Part shown: in pieces, positions 56,447-64,000 of the stretch
Position numbering within the stretch: the first letter of the stretch is position 1
Layout of the letters: the number at the start of each line of letters is the position of its first letter
Assembly (NCBI GenBank): GCA_003209655.1
Contig: QCPW01000003.1
Span: 124,001-188,000 of the forward strand
Direction: 5' to 3'
Length of the DNA stretch: 64,000 nucleotides
Source: Prochlorococcus sp. AG-442-M23
GTDB lineage: Bacteria > Cyanobacteriota > Cyanobacteriia > PCC-6307 > Cyanobiaceae
Notes under the pieces: generated by a model
The model's database searches: none
Told to the model about the DNA's origin: nothing
Seen by the model: the letters and a program-made list of their open reading frames with translations, nothing else
Program-made: the position numbers and the translations under genes

Positions 56447-57194
56447 AAAAATATCATTCATAGGAGTTGGGCCTGGTGATCCTGATTTATTAACAATTAA
56501 AGCATTAAAAAAAATAAAATCTGCAGACGTTATACTTTGGGCTGATTCTTTAATTCCAAAAAAAATTATAAATTTTTCACATGAAGATTCTGAAAAAATA
56601 AAAACGAGTAACCTCACCTTAGAAAAAATCACTTCAATAATGATTGAGAGATTCAATGAGGGTAAAACTGTAATTAGATTGCATGATGGAGATCCATGCC
56701 TATATGGTGCAGTTAAAGAACAAATAAATATACTTAAAAAAAGAAATATTTCATCTGAAGTCATTCCTGGAGTAAGTGCCTTTCAGATTGCTGCAGCCTA
56801 TCATCAGGCCGAGCTAACAATTCCAGAAATAACTCAAACTATAATTCTGACAAGAGCTGGAGGCAGAACAGGCATGCCAGAGAAAGAATCACTTAAAGAT
56901 CTTGCAAGACACAAATCCTCTTTGTGTCTTTATTTGAGTGCAAGGCATATAAAAAGTTCCCAAAAAACTTTATTAGAATTTTACCCTCCAGAAACTAAGG
57001 TAATTGTTGGTTATAGAGTATCTTGGGATGATGGTTGGACATCTTTAATTGAACTGAAGGATATGGAAAAATTTACTCTTGAAAAAGGACTTATTAGAAC
57101 TACTATCTTTATCGTAAGTCCAGCAATTGATTCGGAGGCTAATAGATCTAACCTTTATGATCCATCTTATAAACATCTTTTTAGAAATAAATAA
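56439..57194 (+). CDS. cobM: Precorrin-4 C11-methyltransferase
   Basis: Methylates precorrin-4 with S-adenosylmethionine in cobalamin synthesis. The 251-residue tetrapyrrole methylase has the N-terminal [15 protein letters not shown] (residues ~5-19), the GDPCLYGA motif (~82-89) and [14 protein letters not shown] (~108-121). It overlaps lgt by eight bases and is probably translated from the same transcript. It completes, with cobO and cobK, the three B12 genes in this window. Confidence 0.93.
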   Translation: MDKKISFIGVGPGDPDLLTIKALKKIKSADVILWADSLIPKKIINFSHEDSEKIKTSNLTLEKITSIMIERFNEGKTVIRLHDGDPCLYGAVKEQINILKKRNISSEVIPGVSAFQIAAAYHQAELTIPEITQTIILTRAGGRTGMPEKESLKDLARHKSSLCLYLSARHIKSSQKTLLEFYPPETKVIVGYRVSWDDGWTSLIELKDMEKFTLEKGLIRTTIFIVSPAIDSEANRSNLYDPSYKHLFRNK

Positions 57195-57213
57195 TCTTAT
57201 AAAGTTGATAGAT

Positions 57214-57233
57214 AATTATAAGTCATTATAATT
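57214..57233. promoter_or_regulatory. 8-bp perfect inverted repeat at the start of the RodZ-like gene
   Basis: AATTATAA (57214-57221) pairs with TTATAATT (57226-57233) around GTCA. The right arm runs into the TTG start codon at 57232. If the start is correct, this would form a hairpin over the start or an operator for a DNA-binding protein; the encoded product itself has a helix-turn-helix domain. AT-rich chance pairing is also possible. Confidence 0.3.
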
Positions 57234-57741
57234 GGGGAAAACTAATACTTTGGAAGAAATAAAATCTTATAAATCAGACAAGATTTCCAACAATAATTCC
57301 TCTCTAAAAAGAATTGGTAATTTTATTAAAGAAGCACGAATAAGCAGAAACCAATCAGTTGAAGAATTGGCTTCAGATTTAAAAATTGGAGTTCACCAAG
57401 TGCAGGCAATAGAAGAAGGTAATGATAATCTTTTACCAGAAAAAGTTTTTGTAAAAGCAATGGTTCGCAGAATATCAGACAAGCTTAAAATTGATTCAGA
57501 ATTTATAATGAGCGAATTTAACACTGATAGAAAAGAAGTAAAAGTTGAGGAAATTGTCCAGGAAGTCTCAATCAAAGCAAAACAAAACAGATCAATTAAG
57601 AATCAAAATTCAAAAAGGTTCATCTTATTTATCTTGATATCTGGAATTTTAGGCCTTCTAGCATCTTCTCTAATTTTCAATATTTTTCCCAACTCTCTAA
57701 AAAATCAAATCCCAAAACAAGATCTTCTAAAGAAAAATTAA
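57232..57741 (+). CDS. RodZ-like protein (helix-turn-helix plus membrane segment)
   Basis: A 169-residue protein with a cytoplasmic helix-turn-helix (IGNFIKEARISRNQSVEELASDLKIGVHQVQAIEEGN, residues ~27-63), a linker and one membrane helix (~residues 130-150, FILFILISGILGLLASSLIF). This is the layout of RodZ, which links the MreB cytoskeleton to the cell wall, but the extracytoplasmic part here is only ~20 residues. The start is uncertain: TTG at 57232 has no clear Shine-Dalgarno. Its stop shares TTAA with convergent ppx. Confidence 0.65.
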   Translation: MGKTNTLEEIKSYKSDKISNNNSSLKRIGNFIKEARISRNQSVEELASDLKIGVHQVQAIEEGNDNLLPEKVFVKAMVRRISDKLKIDSEFIMSEFNTDRKEVKVEEIVQEVSIKAKQNRSIKNQNSKRFILFILISGILGLLASSLIFNIFPNSLKNQIPKQDLLKKN

Positions 57742-59333
57742 ACGATTTTTAATTGTAAATTTTTTAGTTCTTTAATAACATTATTGCATAATTCTAAGTT
57801 CCATTTTTCAAGAAGCAGTTCTTGATTCGAATTAAAAGGCAATAATTGAATTAAAAGAATATTATTTTGTAACTCAATATTAATTGACGATATAAAATTA
57901 TTAGGTCTTTGATCAAGAGAGGCCGCTATTCTTAAAATTAAGGACATCTCAAGCACTAATGTTTTATCTTCTTTTGACGTCAAACTTTGCCATGAATCAT
58001 GTCTTTTTTTCGGCAAAGTCTTTCTATGATATCTAGCAACCGAGGCAATAATATTTCTCTCTGATTGTGAATAACCTAATAATTCGCAATTTTTAATTAA
58101 ATACCAAGAATGTTTATGATAAGAACTTACATTTACAAATTTCCCACAAGTATAGAGGTGACAAGCTGCCCAAAGTATCTCTTTTGCTTTTGCATCAGTA
58201 TTGCTATAAAAAATATTTTTAGTTTGATCATAGATTTGAAAGGCGAAATTAGTTACCTTTTCAGATCTTTCTTGATCAACTCCAAACTTTCTAGCCTGAT
58301 GAACTATCGTTGTTTTCCTAATATTACTTTGAATATTAAATTCGTTTTTTATTATTCCTTTACGGAGCATCCAATCAACAACTAATCCTTCTCTAAGGGC
58401 TCTCTCACTTATTGTTAACTCATTAAAATCCAACATATCCATTGAAGCATCAAGAATTAAAGCGCCTGGTATTATAATTTCTGCTCTTCTTTCACTTAGC
58501 GAGGGTATTTTTTTTATTTCAGCACTTGACATTTTAATTAATTTTCCCAAGACGTTCTTTAAACTCTCTCTTTTAAACTTATAGCCATGCATCTTTTGTT
58601 TTGGCTGCCCCAGTTCAGTCAAAATTAAATTACCTAATGAGATTGCAGTACCACTTGTAGCAATCATTGTGACTTTTTTTTCTCTTTGTAATTTCCTTTT
58701 AATTTTTCCAACAGATGGTTCTAAAGAGCCTTGGATAAAAGTTTTCAAAAAATCTAACCTTTTATTATTAAAAGTTTCGCTATCAAGAAAATCGTTTTTT
58801 AGCCTAACAGCTCCAACTCTTGAACTTGTAAGAGCTATAGCATCTTTTTTATCTGCAAGTATTAATTCTGTAGAACCTCCCCCAATATCGATAATTACGC
58901 AAGGCTCATCTTCTAAAGCCATTCCAGACAATACGCCAAGATAAATTAATCTTGCCTCCTCAGATCCGCTGATGAGTTCTATTTGAATACCAAGTTCACT
59001 TTGAACTCTATTTATAAAATTTAATCCATTTGGGGCTTCCCTAACAGCACTTGTTGCAGCAGTTATTGTTTGAGAAACACCATTACTATCACAATAGTCT
59101 TTAAATCGTTTGAGAGTTTTAAAAACTCTTTGAATTGATTCTTCAGTAAGATTTCCCTCTTCATCTATCTCTCCCAGACGGGTTGTAGATTTATCGGTAA
59201 ATTTTATTGAAAAGGTTTTAAGATCTAAATTAATTTCTGCAATTAAGAGGTGAGTAGAATTTGTCCCAATATCAATTGAAGCCACCAAAATATCTTTTTC
59301 TTGCAGAATGCTTAGTTCTTTTTTTTGTATCAT
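57738..59333 (-). CDS. ppx: Exopolyphosphatase (Ppx/GppA family)
   Basis: Hydrolyses polyphosphate, and in some relatives pppGpp. The 531-residue protein has an ASKHA-type ATPase start (VASIDIGTNSTHLLIAE, residues ~17-33), ATSAVREAPNG, the phosphate block IDIGGGSTELIL (~148-159), an R-V-G-A-V-R-L block and a C-terminal HD-like domain (~residues 320-531; ILRIAASLDQ). It fits the phosphate-starved setting of marine picocyanobacteria. It is divergent from the UbiA gene. Confidence 0.93.
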   Translation of the reverse strand: MIQKKELSILQEKDILVASIDIGTNSTHLLIAEINLDLKTFSIKFTDKSTTRLGEIDEEGNLTEESIQRVFKTLKRFKDYCDSNGVSQTITAATSAVREAPNGLNFINRVQSELGIQIELISGSEEARLIYLGVLSGMALEDEPCVIIDIGGGSTELILADKKDAIALTSSRVGAVRLKNDFLDSETFNNKRLDFLKTFIQGSLEPSVGKIKRKLQREKKVTMIATSGTAISLGNLILTELGQPKQKMHGYKFKRESLKNVLGKLIKMSSAEIKKIPSLSERRAEIIIPGALILDASMDMLDFNELTISERALREGLVVDWMLRKGIIKNEFNIQSNIRKTTIVHQARKFGVDQERSEKVTNFAFQIYDQTKNIFYSNTDAKAKEILWAACHLYTCGKFVNVSSYHKHSWYLIKNCELLGYSQSERNIIASVARYHRKTLPKKRHDSWQSLTSKEDKTLVLEMSLILRIAASLDQRPNNFISSINIELQNNILLIQLLPFNSNQELLLEKWNLELCNNVIKELKNLQLKIV

Positions 59334-59454
59334 TTTTATTCTCTAAAAAATAGAGATTGTAAATACAGTAATTAATATACTTAAGATTGATTATCAAATT
59401 ATAAAATTAACTAAATACTAGTTAGATTATTTAAAATTATGAAATATTGATTCT

Positions 59455-60342
59455 GTGATAACAAAAGCATTGAATTCTAAACTAAATATTCTTTTTGAAC
59501 TTTTAAGGTGGAACAAACCCACCGGAAGACTTATTTTGCTTATTCCTGCTGGATGGAGTTTATATTTAACTCCAGAATCAAACCCAAGCTTTCAGATGTT
59601 ATTTAAAATCATAATAGGGGGATTATTAGTTAGTGGTTTAGGCTGCGTGGCAAATGATATCTGGGATAAAAGAATAGATCAAAAAGTCTTAAGAACCAAA
59701 AACAGGCCTCTTGCTGCAAATAAAATTGGGATTAAAACAGCTTACTTAATTCTCATATTTTTAATCATATGTAGTTTCTTTTTAACTTTGTCATTACCAG
59801 AGAACGGAAGGCTACTTTCTATTGCAATCGCTTTTTTTGCTTTACCATTAATTTTAATTTACCCCTCTGCAAAAAGATGGTTTAAATATCCTCAAGTTAT
59901 CTTATCTTTATGTTGGGGGTTCTCAGTTTTGATTCCTTGGGCTGCAAGTGAAGGTAATATAAGAAGTAGTGTCTTACTATTTTGTTGGCTTGCTACTATT
60001 TTCTGGACTTTTGGTTTTGATACTGTATACGCTTTGGCTGATAAAAAATACGATCTTGAAATTGGAGTAAACAGTTCTGCGGTGAACCTCGCATCAAATA
60101 CACAAATAACTATACAAATTTGTTATTTTTTAACTTCTTTTTTCCTAGCAATTTGTGCTTTAATCAATCAAATAGATTTGATTTTTTGGCCAATTTGGTT
60201 GACAACAGGGTTTTTAATGCAAAAAGATGTTTTAAATATTTTTCCAGAAAGTAAACAAACCATAAAAAAAATTAGCAATCATTTTAAAAACCAATCTATA
60301 TATGGAGGGTTAATTTTATTAGGATTCGTAATTGCCTCATAA
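59455..60342 (+). CDS. UbiA family prenyltransferase (plastoquinone pathway candidate)
   Basis: A 295-residue membrane prenyltransferase with about eight or nine hydrophobic segments. The two metal-binding aspartate motifs are NDIWDKRID (~residues 67-75) and DKKYDLEIG (~197-205). It resembles 4-hydroxybenzoate polyprenyltransferase; in cyanobacteria this would lead to plastoquinone. It starts with GTG at 59455. An alternative is a homogentisate prenyltransferase. The LD-carboxypeptidase gene follows after 12 bases. Confidence 0.85.
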   Translation: MITKALNSKLNILFELLRWNKPTGRLILLIPAGWSLYLTPESNPSFQMLFKIIIGGLLVSGLGCVANDIWDKRIDQKVLRTKNRPLAANKIGIKTAYLILIFLIICSFFLTLSLPENGRLLSIAIAFFALPLILIYPSAKRWFKYPQVILSLCWGFSVLIPWAASEGNIRSSVLLFCWLATIFWTFGFDTVYALADKKYDLEIGVNSSAVNLASNTQITIQICYFLTSFFLAICALINQIDLIFWPIWLTTGFLMQKDVLNIFPESKQTIKKISNHFKNQSIYGGLILLGFVIAS

Positions 60343-60354
60343 TTTGATACAAGA

Positions 60355-61227
60355 ATGCTTACTACATTAAAAAAAGGAGATGAAATTAATATTTTAGCTC
60401 CCAGTTCTTTTATCGATATAGAGGAGGATTTTTGGATGGGTATAGATATATTAGAAAAATGGGGTTTAAAAATTATTAGTAATAATATACTCTCAAAAAA
60501 ATATGGATATTTTGCTGGAGATGATCAAACTAGATTTGAAGAACTCGAAAAAGCGAAAAATAGTAAGCTCATTATTTTTGCTAAAGGCGGATGGGGAGCA
60601 GCAAGACTTTTAGAAAAAAATCCAACCTGGGGAAATGGCATGATGATTGGATTCTCTGATACATGTTCACTATTGTTATCAAAATATTCACAAGGAAATT
60701 TTGGATCTATACATGGGCCTATGATCACAACTCTTTTCAAAGAACCTGAATGGAGTTTAAGGAGACTAAAAAATTTACTTTTTGATGGATATGTTGATGA
60801 TATTAAGGGGATACCTTTAAAAAAAGGAATTGCAAAAGGAGAAATCATTGTTTCAAATTTAACTATTGCATCTTTTTTAATTGGAACTGATCACTTCCCT
60901 AAACTAAAAGGGAAAATAATAATATTTGAGGATATAAATGAAGATATTTATAAAATAGATAGGATGTTGACTTATTTGAGAATGACAAAAATATTTCATG
61001 AGATAGCAGGTATTGGATTTGGAAGTTTTGCAGATAATCTTTGTACAATTCAATGGAAAGACTCACTAAAAATATTAATAATTGAGAGACTTCAAGAGTT
61101 TGATATACCCATTCTTTTTGACCTCCCTATTGGGCATATACCTGGGAATGCATGCATACCTTTTGGTTGTGAAGCCATACTGAATGGAAACGATGGCATC
61201 CTAAGTATTAATATACCTTGTTACTAA
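60355..61227 (+). CDS. S66 family LD-carboxypeptidase
   Basis: Trims the last D-alanine of peptidoglycan stem peptides during recycling, or in the MccF branch breaks down microcin C-like compounds. The 290-residue protein has the nucleophile serine in MIGFSDTC (~residue 101), the glutamate in FEDINEDIYK (~197) and the histidine in LPIGHIPGNACIPFG (~260). All three parts of the Ser-Glu-His triad are visible. Its stop shares CTAA with convergent ispD. Confidence 0.87.
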   Translation: MLTTLKKGDEINILAPSSFIDIEEDFWMGIDILEKWGLKIISNNILSKKYGYFAGDDQTRFEELEKAKNSKLIIFAKGGWGAARLLEKNPTWGNGMMIGFSDTCSLLLSKYSQGNFGSIHGPMITTLFKEPEWSLRRLKNLLFDGYVDDIKGIPLKKGIAKGEIIVSNLTIASFLIGTDHFPKLKGKIIIFEDINEDIYKIDRMLTYLRMTKIFHEIAGIGFGSFADNLCTIQWKDSLKILIIERLQEFDIPILFDLPIGHIPGNACIPFGCEAILNGNDGILSINIPCY

Positions 61228-61895
61228 AAGTCTTTTAAAAATAGTTTTGCTATTTTCAGATCTAATGGAGTTGTAATTTTTATATTTGAAGAATTGCCTT
61301 CAATTATTTTTACTTGCCAATTTAAAATTTCAAATAGTGAGGCATCATCAGTAACTATCCAATTTTTCTCAATTGCCATCAAATGCGCTTTTCTAAGGCG
61401 CTCTACTAAAAAGCCCTGAGGGGTCTGGGCGGCCCATAAATTTTTCCTATTGGGGGTTTCTTGAATATAACCTTTATCATCAACAATCTTTATTGTATCG
61501 GTAACTTTGGTAGCTAAAACAACCGCTTCATTTCCTTCTAATTCTTGGGCACATTTGTTTATTAAGCTTGGCTCTATTAAGCATCTGGCACCATCATGAA
61601 TGAGAATTTTTTTTGCATCAGAAGGGAGAGAATTTAAACCATGAAAGACAGACTCTTGCCTGGTTTCTCCACCATTAATCCATTGAACTTTAGAGGAAAA
61701 ACCTTTAATTGAATTTAATAATTCATTTTTATCATTCGGTTGGCCAATTATTCCTACCCAGCTTACTAAACTTGATGAAAATACAGATTTTAAGGTCCAA
61801 TAAATAAGAGATTCACCTTCTAATTCAATAAGTAATTTATTTTTTCCAGCTCTCATTCTGCTACCACTTCCTGCAGCAGGTATTAATACATGCAC
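61224..61895 (-). CDS. ispD: 2-C-methyl-D-erythritol 4-phosphate cytidylyltransferase
   Basis: Makes CDP-methylerythritol in the plastid-type isoprenoid pathway, feeding chlorophyll phytol and carotenoids. The 223-residue protein has the nucleotidyltransferase start IPAAGSGSRM (residues ~5-14), NGGETRQESV (~74-83), IHDGARCL (~97-104) and WAAQTPQGFLVERL. All catalytic features are present. It is convergent with the LD-carboxypeptidase and divergent from fabG. Confidence 0.94.
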   Translation of the reverse strand: MHVLIPAAGSGSRMRAGKNKLLIELEGESLIYWTLKSVFSSSLVSWVGIIGQPNDKNELLNSIKGFSSKVQWINGGETRQESVFHGLNSLPSDAKKILIHDGARCLIEPSLINKCAQELEGNEAVVLATKVTDTIKIVDDKGYIQETPNRKNLWAAQTPQGFLVERLRKAHLMAIEKNWIVTDDASLFEILNWQVKIIEGNSSNIKITTPLDLKIAKLFLKDF

Positions 61896-61989
61896 AATAA
61901 CTTTGGCTTAATGTTTTCTAGATAATTATAAATAAAAGCAATATGTTTGCACAAATAGTACTACGATCTTAAATTATAAATTTTTTTAA

Positions 61990-62739
61990 ATGTCAAATAC
62001 AGAATCTTTAATTGGAAAAGTTGCTTTAATTACAGGGGCAAGCAGAGGGATAGGAAAAGAAATAGCCTTAGAACTTAGCAAGTCAGGAGCAGACGTAATT
62101 ATTAATTATTCATCTTCTGATGAAAAAGCTGAAGAAGTTGTAAATTTAATCAAAAAGTCTGGTGGAAAAGTTCATAAATTAAAATTTGACGTCTCAAAAG
62201 AGGAATCTGTAAGTGCAGCTTTTGAAGAAATAATAAAAATTAATGGAACTATAGATATTCTTATTAATAACGCTGGGATAACAAGGGATGGTCTTTTAAT
62301 GCGAATGAAATCAGAACAATGGGATGACGTTCTAAATACTAACTTAAAAGGGGTTTTTCTTTGTACTAAACATGCTTCTAAATTTATGCTCAAAAAAAGA
62401 AGCGGCAAAATAATAAATATCTCATCTATTGTTGGAATAATTGGAAATCCTGGACAAGCGAATTATTCTGCTGCAAAAGCAGGCATTATTGGCTTCACAA
62501 AAACTTGTGCGAAAGAATTTGCTTCTAGAGGTATTAATGTAAATGCTATAGCCCCTGGTTTTATAGAAACAGAAATGACTGAAAACTTAAATAATGTAGA
62601 AATAATCAAAGCTATCCCTTTAGGTAAACTTGGTAGTTGCTCGCAAATAGCGGAATTAGTTTCATTTCTAGTTTCGAGTAATGCGGGAAGTTACATAACA
62701 GGACAGACAATCAGTATTGATGGGGGAATGAGTATTTAA
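61990..62739 (+). CDS. fabG: 3-oxoacyl-[ACP] reductase
   Basis: Reduces the 3-oxoacyl group in fatty-acid elongation. The 249-residue SDR has TGASRGIGKEIA (residues ~16-27), NNAGITRDGL (~91-100), ISSIVGIIGNPGQANYSAAKAG (Tyr and Lys, ~144-165) and the C-terminal GQTISIDGGM. Each feature is typical of FabG. A small minus-strand membrane protein begins its stop directly at the base after the fabG stop. Confidence 0.94.
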   Translation: MSNTESLIGKVALITGASRGIGKEIALELSKSGADVIINYSSSDEKAEEVVNLIKKSGGKVHKLKFDVSKEESVSAAFEEIIKINGTIDILINNAGITRDGLLMRMKSEQWDDVLNTNLKGVFLCTKHASKFMLKKRSGKIINISSIVGIIGNPGQANYSAAKAGIIGFTKTCAKEFASRGINVNAIAPGFIETEMTENLNNVEIIKAIPLGKLGSCSQIAELVSFLVSSNAGSYITGQTISIDGGMSI

Positions 62740-62919
62740 TCAAGTACTTTCGTATGGTTGTCCTAACTCATCCCTCAGTCTTCTAATTCTTTGCAAAAGT
62801 TTTAATCTTCTGCTTCTAGCAGTTAAAGTCAAAAAAAATCTCAGAGGGAAATATATAAGAGTCATTGCAACCGCAAGCGTGGCAGTTAAAGTAAAAATGA
62901 GATTACCTGTTTTATCCAT
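62740..62919 (-). CDS. Small membrane protein of 59 residues beside groL
   Basis: An ATG at 62919 opens a 59-residue frame that ends one base after the fabG stop. It is just below common size cutoffs. The product has one hydrophobic segment (ILTLTATLAVAMTLIYF-like, about residues 8-25) followed by a strongly basic, arginine-rich tail (RSRRLKLLQRIRRLRDELG). The one-base spacing from fabG and clean composition support a real gene. The function is unknown; a single-pass membrane protein with a cytoplasmic basic tail is inferred. Confidence 0.6.
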   Translation of the reverse strand: MDKTGNLIFTLTATLAVAMTLIYFPLRFFLTLTARSRRLKLLQRIRRLRDELGQPYEST

Positions 62920-63053
62920 AGTAATAAGATACTCATTTTTTAATTAATTTGGATAGATGTTTAAAAGAAATTCGGCTTTCCCCACTTAATTAAGTATCAC
63001 TTAAAATTAATTCCATGGGAGATTAGTATAAGAATACAAAGAATTCAATAAAC

Positions 63054-64000
63054 ATGCCAAAACAATTGAGCTTTTCGAACGAATCACGAGAAGCGATCGA
63101 AAAAGGAGTAAATACTGTAGCTAATGCTGTTAAGGTTACTATTGGTCCCAAGGCAAAGAATGTTGTTATAGAAAAAAAATTTGGTTCGCCAGATGTAGTT
63201 AGAGATGGTTCTACGGTCGCTAAAGAAATCAACCTTGAAAATCCTATCTCTAATTTAGGAGCAAAATTAATAGAGCAGGTAGCATCTAAAACTAAAGAAA
63301 GTGCTGGAGACGGAACAACTACAGCAACAATCTTGACTCAAATAATGGTTCAAGAGGGATTAAAAAATATAGCTGCTGGTGCTAGTCCTATTGAGCTAAA
63401 AAAGGGAATGGAAAAAGGATTAGCTTTTGTTTTAGACAAATTAAAATCAAAAAGTATCAAAATAAATGGATCTGATATACAAAAAGTTGCGACAGTTAGT
63501 GCAGGAGGAGATGAAGAGATAGGTTCCATAATTTCAAAGGCAATGGAAATTGTAACTTCAGATGGTGTAATCACCGTAGAAGAATCACAATCACTTGAAA
63601 CAGATTTAGATATCACAGAGGGTATGTCCTTTGATAGAGGTTATAGCTCTCCTTATTTTGTAACAGATCAAGAAAGACAAATTTGTGAACTTGAAAATCC
63701 CAAGATATTGATTACTGATCAAAAGATTTCTTCATTAACAAATTTAGTTCCTATCCTAGAAGAAATTCAGAAATCTCCTTCTCCATTTTTAATACTTGCT
63801 GAAGATATTGAAGGTGAAGCTTTAACTACTCTTGTATTGAATAAAAACAGTGGAGTATTAAATGTTTCGGCTGTTCGAGCTCCATCATTTGGAGAAAGAA
63901 GAAAGGCTGCCTTAGAGGATATTGCGATTCTTACCGGAGCTAAATTAATTAGCGAAGACAAATCGATGAAGTTAGAAGAAGTAAGTATCAATGATCTCGG
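63054..64000 (+). CDS. groL2: 60 kDa chaperonin GroEL, second type (partial, runs off window)
   Basis: The first 315 residues of a GroEL. The start [19 protein letters not shown] matches the GroEL2 form that cyanobacteria carry apart from the groES-groEL1 operon. Visible blocks are [15 protein letters not shown] (ATP site), [20 protein letters not shown] (~residues 85-95) and the apical domain region up to [20 protein letters not shown]. No groES lies upstream. No CIRCE operator (TTAGCACTC/GAGTGCTAA) is seen in the 134-base gap upstream, unlike many groESL operons. Confidence 0.93.
   Translation, partial: MPKQLSFSNESREAIEKGVNTVANAVKVTIGPKAKNVVIEKKFGSPDVVRDGSTVAKEINLENPISNLGAKLIEQVASKTKESAGDGTTTATILTQIMVQEGLKNIAAGASPIELKKGMEKGLAFVLDKLKSKSIKINGSDIQKVATVSAGGDEEIGSIISKAMEIVTSDGVITVEESQSLETDLDITEGMSFDRGYSSPYFVTDQERQICELENPKILITDQKISSLTNLVPILEEIQKSPSPFLILAEDIEGEALTTLVLNKNSGVLNVSAVRAPSFGERRKAALEDIAILTGAKLISEDKSMKLEEVSINDL

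Overview
The window is a densely packed, strongly AT-rich stretch of a picocyanobacterial chromosome. The pattern fits Prochlorococcus, most likely a high-light-adapted lineage; this is inferred from gene content, base composition and compactness, and the strain cannot be named from the sequence alone. Photosynthetic markers are psaF, psaJ, psb27, petC, petA, a high-light-inducible (Hli) protein, hemC and hemL. There are about 80 protein genes and two tRNAs (Trp, Asp). I see no rRNA, IS element, CRISPR array, prophage block or recognisable defence system; the only mobile-element signal is the 3' end of a tyrosine recombinase at the left edge.

Layout. 1-3.5 kb: integrase end, cobO, pyrH, frr and a geranylgeranyl-reductase-like flavoprotein. 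3.5-8.3 kb (minus): transaldolase, an FtsI-type transpeptidase with an FtsL-like gene directly upstream, and a CPBP membrane protease. 8.4-13.3 kb: a double-domain histidine phosphatase and a degenerate dihydroorotase-like protein, facing a minus-strand group (small membrane protein, a catalytically altered pyrophosphatase, an ArsC/Spx protein, lepB). 13.4-22.5 kb: proS, psb27, purA, a PfkB kinase, cutA, cobK, ssb, argB and conserved hypotheticals. 22.5-30 kb: priA, rpoD, hemC, a second and intact pyrophosphatase, an M32 carboxypeptidase, a YjbQ protein and a pterin dehydratase. 30-37 kb: a COG0523 GTPase with a histidine-rich tandem repeat, an iron ABC permease, a flippase-like membrane protein, larC and xthA. 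37-44 kb: hemL, an SPFH protein, yajQ, a SLOG-fold plus DRTGG pair, an SDR and map. 44-50.7 kb: rplS, two tRNAs, gltX, an NhaP-type antiporter, hli, tsaD, psaF-psaJ and gmk. 50.8-64 kb: an RqcH-like gene, tatC, petC-petA, lgt-cobM, a RodZ-like gene, ppx, a UbiA prenyltransferase, an LD-carboxypeptidase, ispD, fabG and the start of a second-type groL without groES beside it.

Most of this is housekeeping: tetrapyrrole and B12 synthesis (hemC, hemL, cobO, cobK, cobM), photosynthetic electron transport, translation and cell-wall synthesis. The genome is very compact. Five convergent gene pairs overlap by exactly four bases, sharing a TTAA or CTAA that supplies both stop codons, and many genes start with TTG.

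The items most worth a second look are the two pyrophosphatases (the ancestral-looking one has lost key residues), the dihydroorotase homologue that has lost its metal site, a terminator-like hairpin just upstream of proS, a perfect 12-bp inverted repeat in a divergent promoter region, the 21-bp tandem repeat in the metallochaperone GTPase, a Psb27 without a lipobox, and small genes below the usual size cutoff (psaJ, a 59-residue gene beside groL). I found no convincing new multi-gene system.
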